A DNA stretch of 38,845 bases, taken from a virus. The translations under genes were made by a program, and so were the position numbers. Positions 5,471-13,451 of the stretch are shown one piece after another (within the stretch, counting starts at the first letter, position 1; the number at the start of each line of letters is the position of its first letter). Below the pieces are notes generated by a model. The model was not told the DNA's origin and did not search any database. It saw only the letters and a program-made list of their open reading frames with translations. Location: positions 1 through 38,845 of IMG/VR virus record IMGVR_UViG_3300012988_000010; one strand, 5' to 3'.

Positions 5471-7227
5471 AGCAAAGGAGAATTGCCATTGATATAGAAA
5501 CGAGTGGTCTATATCCAATACCTGGAAGTAAAATTTTTTGTTGCGCGGTCAATGACGGACACAATATAAAAGTCCATACATCTTTTGAAGAGTTGCGTAA
5601 AGTGTTAGAAGATGAATCAATACAAAAAGTAATTCATAACGCGGCCTTCGATTCATTTTGGTTGTACATGAAACACGGTATTGAAGTCAGGAATATTTGG
5701 GATACTGATTTGATGGAACGTGTTTTGATTGGTGACAACTTATTGAACGCCGACAACGCAACCGAAAAACAAAAGATGGAGTTATCAGCAAGTTTGTACT
5801 ATACATTAAAGCGTTACAAACTTCCGGCACATGACAAAGCAATGTCGTATAACTTTTCACAACGGCCAATCAATGCACCATTAACTAAGCAAGAAATTGA
5901 CTACGTAAAAAGTGACGTTAAACATTTGTTACAAGTTCAGGCATTGCAGGAAATCAGATTACAACGCTTGAACTTAACGCGTGTTGGTACACTTGAAAAC
6001 AAAGTTGTGGAAGTTGTTGTGCGTATGCGTTCGGCTGGAATTGGTATTGATGTTAAACGGTGGTTGCAAATTGAAGAAGAGAACCTTAGAAAAAGTATTT
6101 CAATTCAAAAGCGTTTACCCGCACGTGTACACAATTGGAACAGTCCGCCACAAGCAAAGGCATACTTTCAAAGTATCGGTATTCCTGTTTTATCATTGGA
6201 AGATATTACCGACGATTTCCGACGCAAGTATAACAACGAGATACTAAACAAGTTCGTGGAGATGCGTGAATATTCCACGTATGCGTCTAAGTATGGCCGG
6301 AAATTTTTGTATGCAACAAAGAAAAAAGGCAAAGGAGAAGACCGTTACTTGGTTGATAAAGACAATCGAATACGCGCCAACTTTTCACAAATATTAAACA
6401 CGGGTCGTTTCGCTTGCTCCAATCCTCCTTTGCATGGCTTACCACGGGAAAACGAACGACGTTACGGTTACACTTTTACTGGTGCAAAGCATCGTGGTGC
6501 ATTCGTACCGCGTAAAGGTTGTACGTTTGTCGGTGGTGACTTTTCCGGCCAAGAAATCGGAATCATGGCGGCTGCAAGCGGTGAACAACTTTGGATTAAA
6601 GCGTTGCAACGTGGTGAAGATCCTTTAAGTTTGATGGCAAGTATATTTTTTCCTGACTGGAGCAAAGGCACTGAAAAGAAATGTACGTTTCCAAAAAAAT
6701 GTAAGTGCGCACAACACAAGGAACAAAGACAAATTGCAAAAGAAATAACTTATGGTATCGCATACGGTGCATTTCCAAAAGGTATATCAGTAAAGATTAA
6801 CCGAACGGTGAAAGAAACTAAACGCTTAATGTTAAAGTTTCAACGCACCGCACCAAGATTGTACCGTTGGTTACAAAAGAATGCAAAGGAAACTATACGT
6901 ACACGCGTAAGTTATTCAGCTGATATTTACCGCCGTCGTCGTACTGTTCGTGACCCTCAAGAATGGATGGTGCGCAATGTCGGTTACAATAACCCAATAC
7001 AATCTTCAGCTGCGAACATGATCAAATTAGCCATGATCAGTTTGAATAAAAAGTGGCAACAAATTTTACCGTGGCACGATGACTTAATATTGGAAGTTAA
7101 AATTGGCCAGGCCAAGCAAGCCGCGAAAGAATTAAAAATAGTAATGGAGAAAGCCGCCGATTATTGTACTGGAATTAAAGGGCTTATAAAAGTTGAACCT
7201 AGGATTACTAAATCACTTGAAAAATAA
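5467..7227 (+). CDS. Family A DNA polymerase with 3'-5' exonuclease
   Basis: 586 aa, replicative polymerase. Exonuclease motifs are present: Exo I DIET (D9, E11), Exo II NAAFD (N58, D62) and Exo III YVKSD (Y136, D140). Polymerase motifs are TGR at 302-304, motif A GGDFSGQE (D348), motif B RQIAKEITYGIAYG (K415, Y419), QSSAANMIK near 502-510 and motif C HDD (527-529). No 5'-3' nuclease domain is present, as usual for phage PolA. A Cys/His cluster (C396, C402, C404, H407) lies just before motif B. I chose the ATG at 5467, which overlaps the upstream TGA; a GTG six bases earlier is possible. Confidence 0.95.
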   Translation: MKQRRIAIDIETSGLYPIPGSKIFCCAVNDGHNIKVHTSFEELRKVLEDESIQKVIHNAAFDSFWLYMKHGIEVRNIWDTDLMERVLIGDNLLNADNATEKQKMELSASLYYTLKRYKLPAHDKAMSYNFSQRPINAPLTKQEIDYVKSDVKHLLQVQALQEIRLQRLNLTRVGTLENKVVEVVVRMRSAGIGIDVKRWLQIEEENLRKSISIQKRLPARVHNWNSPPQAKAYFQSIGIPVLSLEDITDDFRRKYNNEILNKFVEMREYSTYASKYGRKFLYATKKKGKGEDRYLVDKDNRIRANFSQILNTGRFACSNPPLHGLPRENERRYGYTFTGAKHRGAFVPRKGCTFVGGDFSGQEIGIMAAASGEQLWIKALQRGEDPLSLMASIFFPDWSKGTEKKCTFPKKCKCAQHKEQRQIAKEITYGIAYGAFPKGISVKINRTVKETKRLMLKFQRTAPRLYRWLQKNAKETIRTRVSYSADIYRRRRTVRDPQEWMVRNVGYNNPIQSSAANMIKLAMISLNKKWQQILPWHDDLILEVKIGQAKQAAKELKIVMEKAADYCTGIKGLIKVEPRITKSLEK

Positions 7228-7231
7228 AACT

Positions 7232-7393
7232 ATGAAAAAGGAGATAAATTACTTAGTTGCGTCTTTTATCGGCAAAGTTATATACGCTTACATACCTTGC
7301 AAAACTTTGAAAGATGCAATGGAAATAAAAAAACAGTGCAGGTTTAAATCCAAAATTGTAAAACGAACAACCACATATAAATTTGTAAAGTAA
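7232..7393 (+). CDS. Small hypothetical protein, 53 aa
   Basis: Starts at ATG 7232 in a typical context (aaaactATGaaa), 4 bases after the polymerase stop, and its stop shares a base with the next ATG (TAATG). It is a basic protein with MKKEINYLVASFIGKVIYAY at the N-terminus and a Lys-rich end. An upstream in-frame ATG at 7193 lies inside the polymerase gene and was not used. No family is recognised. Confidence 0.65.
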   Translation: MKKEINYLVASFIGKVIYAYIPCKTLKDAMEIKKQCRFKSKIVKRTTTYKFVK

Positions 7394-7569
7394 TGAGCAA
7401 AAAGAATGAGCGCTCCGAAACCGTTGCGTGGAGAGTTAAACCCGCACACGTTAGACCAATTAATGAATTGGTTAGAAAATTTTTGATGTCTAAAAATTAC
7501 AATCTTTATGAAAAAAAATCTATTACAGAGATTCGTGACAACATCGCTAAACGTTCTAAGTCTGTTTGA
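7393..7569 (+). CDS. Small hypothetical basic protein, 58 aa
   Basis: ATG 7393 overlaps the preceding TAA (TAATG). The product is basic and probably helical (TVAWRVKPAHVRPINELVRKFLMS). Its last 62 bases overlap the start of the methyltransferase gene in another frame. The coupled start supports it; the long overlap argues for caution. It could be a small DNA-binding protein of ribbon-helix-helix type. Confidence 0.5.
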   Translation: MSKKNERSETVAWRVKPAHVRPINELVRKFLMSKNYNLYEKKSITEIRDNIAKRSKSV

Positions 7570-8398
7570 TGGTATTTCATGCGGCCAACATGTGTTACGC
7601 AATTATCTGAAAAGGAAACGCGTAAACTATTGGGCAAGCGAAATAGAAGAAGCGCCAATTAAAAACACGATGCACAATTTTCCCGATACCGTTCAACTTG
7701 GTGACGTTACTAAAATCAACCCTGATAAGTTACCAATCATGGATTTGTTATTGGGTGGTTCGCCGTGTCAAGGCTTTTCGTTTTCAGGTCATAATCTTGC
7801 GTTCAATGACCCACGTTCTAAACTGTTTTTTGAATACGTTCGTATTTACCGCGCGTTGCGTAAGCGTAACCCCAATTTACTTTTCTTACTTGAAAATGTT
7901 GTCATGCCACCTAAACACAAAAACGTTATTTCAAAGTACATGGAAGTAGAACCGATTTATATTGATAGTGCTTTGTTCAGTGCTCAGTCACGCAAACGTT
8001 TATATTGGACAAACATTCCTTTGGCTCCATTGCCTGAAAAAGATTGTCACATTGTATTGCAAGACATTTTAGACCCGCCGTATTATGGTGGGGCATTCGT
8101 CGAACGTGTCAACCCACACAAAAAAGGCTGGAGACAAAACAGGTTGGTAAGTAACATTTACGGTAAGTCACCAACCATAACAAAGTCTAAACCTGTTTGC
8201 GTTAACATACCTACTGGTTACCATACATCACGCACCGCGACAATACACGAAATCGAACGCTTGGCCGGATTGCCTGACGATTACACTTTAAATTGTGGCT
8301 CGTTTACTTCACGTTACGCCGCCGTCGGTAACGGATGGGAATGCAACACGATTGCTTTTATACTGAATTACTTTAACCCAAAAAGAAAAATCAAATGA
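7508..8398 (+). CDS. C5-cytosine DNA methyltransferase, orphan, Dnmt3-like
   Basis: 296 aa. Motifs are in order: I LSLFDGISCG (17-26), IV GGSPCQGFS with catalytic C87, VI ENVV (129-132), VIII QSRKRLYW (160-167), and IX-X RLAGLPDDY and GNGW (274-277). It transfers a methyl group from S-adenosylmethionine to cytosine C5. The spacing between motifs and segments such as RSKLFFEYVRI and IDSALFSAQSRKRLYW remind me of eukaryotic Dnmt3 more than of HhaI or Dcm. No restriction endonuclease is nearby, so it is likely an anti-restriction or regulatory enzyme. The recognition sequence is unknown. Confidence 0.93.
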   Translation: MKKNLLQRFVTTSLNVLSLFDGISCGQHVLRNYLKRKRVNYWASEIEEAPIKNTMHNFPDTVQLGDVTKINPDKLPIMDLLLGGSPCQGFSFSGHNLAFNDPRSKLFFEYVRIYRALRKRNPNLLFLLENVVMPPKHKNVISKYMEVEPIYIDSALFSAQSRKRLYWTNIPLAPLPEKDCHIVLQDILDPPYYGGAFVERVNPHKKGWRQNRLVSNIYGKSPTITKSKPVCVNIPTGYHTSRTATIHEIERLAGLPDDYTLNCGSFTSRYAAVGNGWECNTIAFILNYFNPKRKIK

Positions 8399-8475
8399 AC
8401 GAATTACAAATGTTACTTCGTGCAATTATAGAAGAAGACAACGAACGTGAAGACAGGTTTCAACAATCAGTATAA
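8395..8475 (+). CDS. Very small protein, 26 aa
   Basis: ATG 8395 overlaps the methyltransferase TGA as ATGA and the frame closes with TAA at 8475. The peptide (MNELQMLLRAIIEEDNERED...) is an acidic amphipathic helix. Coupling and lack of any other gene in this gap support it; the length does not allow more. Confidence 0.45.
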   Translation: MNELQMLLRAIIEEDNEREDRFQQSV

Positions 8476-8506
8476 AATATAGGTTCAGACATAAACTAAA
8501 AACGCA

Positions 8507-9139
8507 ATGAAACAAATTACTTGGAAGACAATCAAAAAGAAAATTAGTTGGTTGAAGCCAACACCGAAAAATTATAAAATAGCCGTGGAGGATGGAAGCG
8601 CACGTGTTGACAAGTCGTTAGAGAAGTACGGATTTGCTGGATCCATGATTGCTAACGTTGACGGTACATTGATAAACGGAAACCGCCGCACTGAAAAACT
8701 AAAAAAGAAACATGGTAACAATTATATGGTGGAAGTGTCAATACCTTCACGCAAGTTGACACCGAAGGAAGTTCAAGAGTTTGCCGCGATCTTCGATTTT
8801 GCCAGGGCTGGAGAAACTGACTTGGCAGAAATTAAAAAGGATTATGGAACAACGGCGGGTTTCTTTAAGGTGTGGGGAATACACATGCCAAAAACAGCCG
8901 TGGACAATTTAAAGGAACTGGAGAAGGCAACAATTAATCCACGTATAGATGGAGGCAAACCTACAAAAAAAGAAGAGCAGTCAGTTAGTAAACCGTTAAC
9001 GTTAATGTTTGTTGGGAAGGAGAATGAACAGTTTATAACTATGGCCGAAAAACTTTATCCGATATTTAAAACTGATAACGTTACTGATCTTTCGTTTAAG
9101 GCGTTACAGTCTCTTTGCAAGCAACATAAAATAAAATAG
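8507..9139 (+). CDS. ParB/Srx-like nuclease-domain protein
   Basis: 210 aa. The N-terminal 95 residues have the ParB/sulfiredoxin fold pattern: LKPTPKNYK, then YGFAGSMIANVDGTLINGNRR with the G-N-R-R box at 58-61, then VSIPSRKLTPKEVQEFA. In ParB this box binds CTP or, in relatives, supports nuclease or ATPase activity. The C-terminal half is helical and ends in a basic segment. Such proteins often accompany phage methyltransferases, as here. It could act in genome partitioning, transcription control or DNA nicking; the sequence does not decide. Confidence 0.8.
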   Translation: MKQITWKTIKKKISWLKPTPKNYKIAVEDGSARVDKSLEKYGFAGSMIANVDGTLINGNRRTEKLKKKHGNNYMVEVSIPSRKLTPKEVQEFAAIFDFARAGETDLAEIKKDYGTTAGFFKVWGIHMPKTAVDNLKELEKATINPRIDGGKPTKKEEQSVSKPLTLMFVGKENEQFITMAEKLYPIFKTDNVTDLSFKALQSLCKQHKIK

Positions 9140-9141
9140 CC

Positions 9142-9360
9142 ATGCAACCCAAATATATTATTAGACGACACGACCCCGTTAGTAATAAATGGCAATTTTT
9201 ATTTCTAACAGAAGCGGGTAAACCTTATTGGCACGACACAACGGCAACAAGCGCAAAGAGGTTTGACAGTTTAGGCCAAGCCGTATTATGTTTAGAACAT
9301 GGTGCGAAGGAATTAAACTGGGGTGGCGTTCACGTTGTCGAACCAATTTATGTGTTATGA
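9142..9360 (+). CDS. Hypothetical protein, 72 aa
   Basis: 72 aa starting 3 bases after the ParB-like gene. It begins MQPKYIIRRHDPVSNKWQFL and resembles a small beta-rich domain with aromatic residues. The stop overlaps the next ATG. No family is recognised. Confidence 0.7.
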   Translation: MQPKYIIRRHDPVSNKWQFLFLTEAGKPYWHDTTATSAKRFDSLGQAVLCLEHGAKELNWGGVHVVEPIYVL

Positions 9361-9569
9361 GTTTAGGCATACCAGTTGAAAAATTTTTTGGCAAGGCAGC
9401 CTTTCAAGCTTTGTACAAAAATAACCCCAAGTGGCAATGGGTAATTGTTATGAGTGAAGATGATATAACAAAACTTTGCAAAGACAATTCAGTAACACAC
9501 ATTAGAATCATTACACGTCATAAAATTTTTGAATTGGACATGACGGATATAAAACCCGAAATTAAATGA
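9357..9569 (+). CDS. Hypothetical protein, 70 aa
   Basis: I chose ATG 9357, which overlaps the previous stop (ATGA), over an ATG at 9288 inside the previous gene. The product is 70 aa with alternating helix and strand (QWVIVMSEDDITKLCKDN, then HIRIITRHKIFELD). Its stop overlaps the primase-helicase ATG. The position suggests a small replication accessory protein; this is inference. Confidence 0.65.
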   Translation: MSLGIPVEKFFGKAAFQALYKNNPKWQWVIVMSEDDITKLCKDNSVTHIRIITRHKIFELDMTDIKPEIK

Positions 9570-11920
9570 ATCGAACCAAAGAAATACAAACGCTACACAA
9601 TAACGGTTTTGTTATCCTTCAAGCGTCGCGATCAACAAACGCACCAATTGGCTGGAAAGATAAACGAACAAAAAAATGGGGTTACGTGCAAGAGATGACC
9701 GACCCACATTTAATTCGTTACAAAAATTCTTTCAGCGCTGACATTCTTGCACGTGCTCATTGTGGTTTTTATCTTGGCCATAATGAATTGTGTTGCATTG
9801 ACCTTGATGTAAAAAAGGTTAAAGGTGATCACGTCCATAAGATGGTCAAAGAATTAATCAAGGTTATGCGTGACAACATTGCAGTTGAGACCACCAAGTC
9901 TAACGGTTACCACATTTATTTTCGTTATAAGACTGACGCACCGAATGAACCGAATTGGACGCAAACCGATGCAAAGACAAAAAATTGGATTGAGGTTTAC
10001 TATCGTTCGCGCTTCATTGCCTGTTATCTAAGTAACTCTAAACGGTATAACCTAATTCATGGCAGCGTACAAGAATTACCCGTACTTTCCAGTAAGTTGT
10101 ACAAACGATTAATACAACCATTTGAAAAGTATCGTGGTGAAAAACCAAAGCCGCGCAAGTCTAAGCCGGTGGTAATTGATCAAGAGGTATGGAAGCGCAC
10201 GTTAAATTTTGTTGAACAAATAGAAGAAAAGCAATTGGACATTACCGGAGACAACCCAAAATGGTTTAGAATCGGAAAGGCTTTTGCGTCAGCTTTTGGC
10301 GCTGACGGTTTCGACATGTTCAACCGTATTTCCCGTTTCAGTCCATTGTATAATGAAGACACTATACAAGATGATTACCGTTCTTTTGTTGATGGAGATA
10401 AACGCGACCGTGGCGTAAAAATTACCATTGCAACGTTTTTCCATTTGTGCCGTCATGCAAACTTGTTAACGCTGGAAGATCTTCAAGCGCAACGAATGCA
10501 CCCCGCCGTTATGGAAAAGGAATTCGCTTTGCCATTAACCAAGAATGAAACACAAGGCGAACACGTACACATATTAGTGGAAGAGTTTAAAAAGGTTGTT
10601 CCGATTTGCTGCATTGACAAAGCAAACTTTTATGTGTTTGAAACAACGCATTGGGTATTAAAGAACACACGCGAGATTGTAGATTTAATAAATAATTTTA
10701 TTGATCGGTGTGACGTACCCGAACGTTTTAGGTTATTACTCAGAACGGTTCCGTATATGGAATTAGCTTTGAAAGAGTTGTACTTGACGACACAACGCAA
10801 CGCGCTCGAACCACACACAGGTAATTTGCACGAAGGTATTTTTATTAACATGGAAAATGGTGTGTTGCATATCAACATGCAAACAGGTAAACGAAAACTG
10901 TTAGACCATGAAGCGAAATATAATTTTACTTCCCTATTGCCTTACGCATACGACCCGTTACAATCGTGTCCAAAGTTTGACAAGTGGATGGACACGCAAA
11001 TTCCTGACACATCTTTGCACACGGCGTATTACGCTTTTGTTGCATCATGCTTGACGAAACACAAAGCCGATATTATTATGTTGTTGGCCGGTGAAACATC
11101 AACGGGTAAAAGTTCGCTTATCGATGTGACGCGGCGAATAGTTGGGTTAGACAACGCGGTTGCAATTTCAGCGTCAATGTTATTCAGTGGCAAGCCTGAC
11201 GCACAAACGCAAGCCATGCAAATGGAAAACAAATTGTTGGCTTATGACTTTGACGCGCAACCGTTCAGACATTTAGAATTACTATTGAAGGTTGCAGCAC
11301 AAGAGCCGTTACCTGGATGGCAAATGAATGTAGCACGTAGGCCCGTTTCAAATTACGGTCGATTAATCATTGCAATGAACCCACAAAATTATTCAGTGTT
11401 TAACGCCGCCGTTGCGCGTCGCTTTATTACAATCTCTATGAACGTGCCGGTGGTGAAAGATAATAGAGTTATGCCCGACATTTACGAAAACGAATTGGCC
11501 GGAATATTTAACCATGTCATTAACATTGGTGTAAGGCATCTTATAGAAAATAATGGTGTTATCCAAGTAAGCGACACAATGAAACAGGCAACACTATCGT
11601 TTCACACTGACGCGCGGGATTCTATACGTTGGTTTAACATGCACTTTGAAAAGCCGACACCGAGCAAAGACAAGAATAATAGAATGACTCTTATCCAAAA
11701 ATTGCGCAAGGCTAACCCGAAATCTAATATTGAACTATCAAACGTTAGTGAATTGTATAACGCGTTCCGTTTGTGGATGGAAGACACGGAAGGTTACAGC
11801 GTTCACAAAATTCCTATTCGCAAACACTTTGCCGCCGACCTTGAATTGATCGGTGTGAAAGATGAAGTGTTGAAAATTGAAGGTCAAACAATTCGTGGAG
11901 TTTATATAATCAAAAAATAA
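9566..11920 (+). CDS. Bifunctional primase-polymerase / SF3 helicase
   Basis: 784 aa. The N-terminal archaeo-eukaryotic primase (PrimPol) domain shows D79-x-D81 in CCIDLD, SNGYHIYF (H116) and a third acidic site at WIEVYY (E143). A PriCT-2-like linker follows (WFRIGKAFASAFG ... DDYRSF, 233-274). The C-terminal D5/P4-type SF3 helicase has Walker A GETSTGKSS (509-517), Walker B LLAYDFD (D561), sensor IIAMNP (N605) and Arg finger RR (618-619). It unwinds and primes at the origin. The iteron-like repeats 0.9 kb downstream are a natural binding target. It starts with an ATGA overlap. Confidence 0.93.
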   Translation: MNRTKEIQTLHNNGFVILQASRSTNAPIGWKDKRTKKWGYVQEMTDPHLIRYKNSFSADILARAHCGFYLGHNELCCIDLDVKKVKGDHVHKMVKELIKVMRDNIAVETTKSNGYHIYFRYKTDAPNEPNWTQTDAKTKNWIEVYYRSRFIACYLSNSKRYNLIHGSVQELPVLSSKLYKRLIQPFEKYRGEKPKPRKSKPVVIDQEVWKRTLNFVEQIEEKQLDITGDNPKWFRIGKAFASAFGADGFDMFNRISRFSPLYNEDTIQDDYRSFVDGDKRDRGVKITIATFFHLCRHANLLTLEDLQAQRMHPAVMEKEFALPLTKNETQGEHVHILVEEFKKVVPICCIDKANFYVFETTHWVLKNTREIVDLINNFIDRCDVPERFRLLLRTVPYMELALKELYLTTQRNALEPHTGNLHEGIFINMENGVLHINMQTGKRKLLDHEAKYNFTSLLPYAYDPLQSCPKFDKWMDTQIPDTSLHTAYYAFVASCLTKHKADIIMLLAGETSTGKSSLIDVTRRIVGLDNAVAISASMLFSGKPDAQTQAMQMENKLLAYDFDAQPFRHLELLLKVAAQEPLPGWQMNVARRPVSNYGRLIIAMNPQNYSVFNAAVARRFITISMNVPVVKDNRVMPDIYENELAGIFNHVINIGVRHLIENNGVIQVSDTMKQATLSFHTDARDSIRWFNMHFEKPTPSKDKNNRMTLIQKLRKANPKSNIELSNVSELYNAFRLWMEDTEGYSVHKIPIRKHFAADLELIGVKDEVLKIEGQTIRGVYIIKK

Positions 11921-11924
11921 AATT

Positions 11925-12083
11925 ATGAGAATAGCAATTTTAATGTCGAGTGTTTATATTGGTGAATGTTTACATACCCATAAACTTGATGGGGATTTTG
12001 TAGTCTTCTTTGGAATTATATTTGTAGTTTCAATGGTGTTTGATGTGTGTGAATTTATAAACCGAATAAGCAGAAAAAAATAA
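11925..12083 (+). CDS. Small membrane protein, 52 aa
   Basis: ATG 11925 in context aaattATGaga, 4 bases after the primase-helicase stop. Residues 24-42 (DFVVFFGIIFVVSMVFDVC) form one transmembrane helix, followed by a basic tail (NRISRKK). No family is recognised. Confidence 0.6.
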   Translation: MRIAILMSSVYIGECLHTHKLDGDFVVFFGIIFVVSMVFDVCEFINRISRKK

Positions 12084-12087
12084 TATT

Positions 12088-12318
12088 ATGAAAATTTCAT
12101 TTCTATTTGCGTGGTACGATTTATGGATTGGTGCGTATTGGGATAAGGCGCACAAATGGTTATACATTCTACCTTTGCCAATGTGTGGGATAATTTTAAA
12201 ATTTCGTTGGCTTGAAATTTACACACCCATGTTCGAGCACGAAGGCCAGGCCTACACGGTTGGAATTCCTGAGACAAAAGAAAAAGGTTGGTTAGCAACT
12301 AAACACAACACAATATGA
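12088..12318 (+). CDS. Hypothetical protein, 76 aa
   Basis: 76 aa, Trp/Tyr-rich, with two short hydrophobic stretches near the N-terminus (SFLFAWYDLWIGAYW, then LYILPLPMCGIIL). It may be membrane-associated. It starts 4 bases after the previous stop and overlaps the next ATG by 4 bases. Function unknown. Confidence 0.7.
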   Translation: MKISFLFAWYDLWIGAYWDKAHKWLYILPLPMCGIILKFRWLEIYTPMFEHEGQAYTVGIPETKEKGWLATKHNTI

Positions 12319-12785
12319 AAAATTCAATTAGAGCAATTACAAAACAGTATAACGAATTGATAGAGAAAGTCAAGACAGACAAATTTTACACTGACGTTGA
12401 TTTAACAAATCGTGTGAACTGTTATAACTGTACGCACTGCCATCACACAACCAAGTCGAAAGATATTGATAGTGGTGTAACGCCGTTTATGTTCACGTGC
12501 GAAAAATGTGGACGACCTGCATACAGTACATTTTATAATGACACCGCCCCGACGCAAGAACCCACATGGGAATGGTTCAGGCCAACACTTAAACAATGTT
12601 TGCGAATGCGAATACACAACACGGCGTTACTTGATCACGTGTTAAGTGGGGGTTTGGATTTTCGGCGCATTAAGAAAGTTCGTACCGCGTCACCTGAAGA
12701 GTATTATAAAAATTGTAAGCTGAAATGTGAAGGCTACCCAAACACCGATTGCCCTTGCAGCCATGCCTTAAATGCGTTGGAATGA
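12315..12785 (+). CDS. Zinc-finger protein, 156 aa
   Basis: 156 aa. One metal-binding site is clear: CYNCTHCHH at about 36-44 paired with CEKCG near 62-66. A second Cys-rich cluster ends the protein (CKLKCEGYPNTDCPCSH). The protein is probably DNA- or RNA-binding. It is the last gene before the iteron-rich region, so a role at the origin or as a transcription regulator is reasonable but unproven. The ATG overlaps the previous stop. Confidence 0.75.
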   Translation: MKNSIRAITKQYNELIEKVKTDKFYTDVDLTNRVNCYNCTHCHHTTKSKDIDSGVTPFMFTCEKCGRPAYSTFYNDTAPTQEPTWEWFRPTLKQCLRMRIHNTALLDHVLSGGLDFRRIKKVRTASPEEYYKNCKLKCEGYPNTDCPCSHALNALE

Positions 12786-12915
12786 CACATTTTTGTACTA
12801 TTTTTCAGGTGTCGAAAAAGTGTAACCGAAAAAGTGTAACCGAACTTTTGTACCTGTTTTTGTTATGCGTGCATACAAATACCCAACGGTTTTGCGTTGG
12901 TGGTTACAAAAAAAA

Positions 12916-12941
12916 GTGTAACCGAAAGGCATCGGTTACAC
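12916..12941. repeat. 10-bp perfect hairpin made of two iterons
   Basis: GTGTAACCGA (12916-12925) and TCGGTTACAC (12932-12941) form a perfect 10-bp inverted repeat with a 6-base loop. It could extrude as a cruciform at an origin or serve as a head-to-head binding site. Confidence 0.7.
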
Positions 12942-13022
12942 ACGTAACTAATTGATTTTCAAATCGGTTACACGGTTACAGTTACAAATGAAGTCAAAAA
13001 TTTAGGCCGTGTTTTTAATAAA

Positions 13023-13038
13023 AAGCCTTATACGGCTT
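13023..13038 (+). terminator. Weak stem-loop downstream of the iterons
   Basis: AAGCC/GGCTT with a 6-base loop, followed 11 bases later by a T7 run near 13050. It could end the replication transcript, but the stem is short and the T-run is distant. Confidence 0.3.
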
Positions 13039-13084
13039 AGCTATGAGTGTTTTTTTGTAACCGCTCCAAAGTGATCATGTGATA

Positions 13085-13107
13085 ATTTAAAATTATTTTT
13101 AATTATT
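13085..13107. repeat. 23-bp AT-rich element, copy 2
   Basis: An exact 23-base copy of 5097-5119, followed 15 bases later by the third AATGTTAACATT palindrome. The left palindrome at 5.07 kb is also separated from copy 1 by 15 bases. Confidence 0.6.
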
Positions 13108-13122
13108 GTAATTTTTTATGAC

Positions 13123-13134
13123 AATGTTAACATT
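13123..13134. promoter_or_regulatory. Candidate operator copy 3 (AATGTTAACATT)
   Basis: The same perfect 12-bp palindrome as at 5070 and 5146. It lies 13 bases before a TATATTTG box, over or just after the expected -33 position of that promoter. Confidence 0.6.
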
Positions 13135-13147
13135 AAAGCCAATGAAT

Positions 13148-13155
13148 TATATTTG
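13148..13155 (+). promoter_or_regulatory. Promoter -7 box (TATATTTG) for the packaging block
   Basis: Matches TAnnTTTG and ends 4 bases before the ATG at 13160, so the transcript may be leaderless. No good -33 TTTG is visible; palindrome copy 3 occupies that position. Confidence 0.55.
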
Positions 13156-13159
13156 TAGC

Positions 13160-13423
13160 ATGAAAAAAGTTCGAACAACCGTAAGTCGTGGCATGATCGC
13201 AAAACACCTTCAGTGGTTACGGATGGAGCCGCGCTTACTTACGGTTATTAATGAACTTATCCAAGCGGATTGGTGTAGACTATTCGAAATCTCCAATGGT
13301 ATTATTTACTTAGTAGTGGAACATTGGAAGTACTTGGACTTGGGCGATGCGAAGCGTCTCAAAGTTGCTCGCTGCAATGGAGCAAGCGGAATGTATTACA
13401 TAACTGAGCAAATCACTGTTTAG
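13160..13423 (+). CDS. Hypothetical protein, 87 aa
   Basis: I chose ATG 13160 (MKKVRTT...) rather than 13118, because the earlier start would place the palindrome and promoter inside the gene. The first half is basic and helical (RGMIAKHLQWLRMEPRLLTVINELI), the second half beta-rich and ending in SGMYYITEQITV. No family is recognised. As first gene behind the shared operator it could be a regulator. Confidence 0.65.
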   Translation: MKKVRTTVSRGMIAKHLQWLRMEPRLLTVINELIQADWCRLFEISNGIIYLVVEHWKYLDLGDAKRLKVARCNGASGMYYITEQITV

Positions 13424-13451
13424 CAATGGAATAAAAACGATTTCCAATTTT

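Larger units (their letters stand above)
12813..13063. other. Iteron-like repeat region, candidate replication origin
   Basis: The core GTGTAACCG recurs in both orientations. Two direct copies of CGAAAAAGTGTAACCGAA start at 12813 and 12827 (14-base period), and a third, AAAAAGTGTAACCGAA, is at 12911-12926. Inverted copies TCGGTTACAC are at 12932-12941 and 12964-12973. Shorter forms (GGTTACA, GTTACA, GTAACCG) are at 12902, 12974, 12981 and 13057. The 374-base stretch 12786-13159 has no convincing gene and AT-rich DNA on its right. It lies beside the primase-helicase gene. Together this looks like an iteron origin, or alternatively a multi-site operator. Confidence 0.65.

Noticed and set aside
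8507-9139. ParB-like gene taken as proof of plasmid partitioning
   Set aside because: No ParA ATPase is encoded, and ParB-like domains are common in lytic phages near methyltransferases.
12749-12955. 68-residue plus-strand reading frame through the iteron region
   Set aside because: It consists of translated repeats (KKCNRK twice), starts inside the zinc-finger gene and has no coupled start. The repeats are better explained as DNA sites.
13023-13060. Stem-loop plus T-run considered as a strong terminator
   Set aside because: The 5-bp stem is 11 bases from the T-run; listed only as weak.
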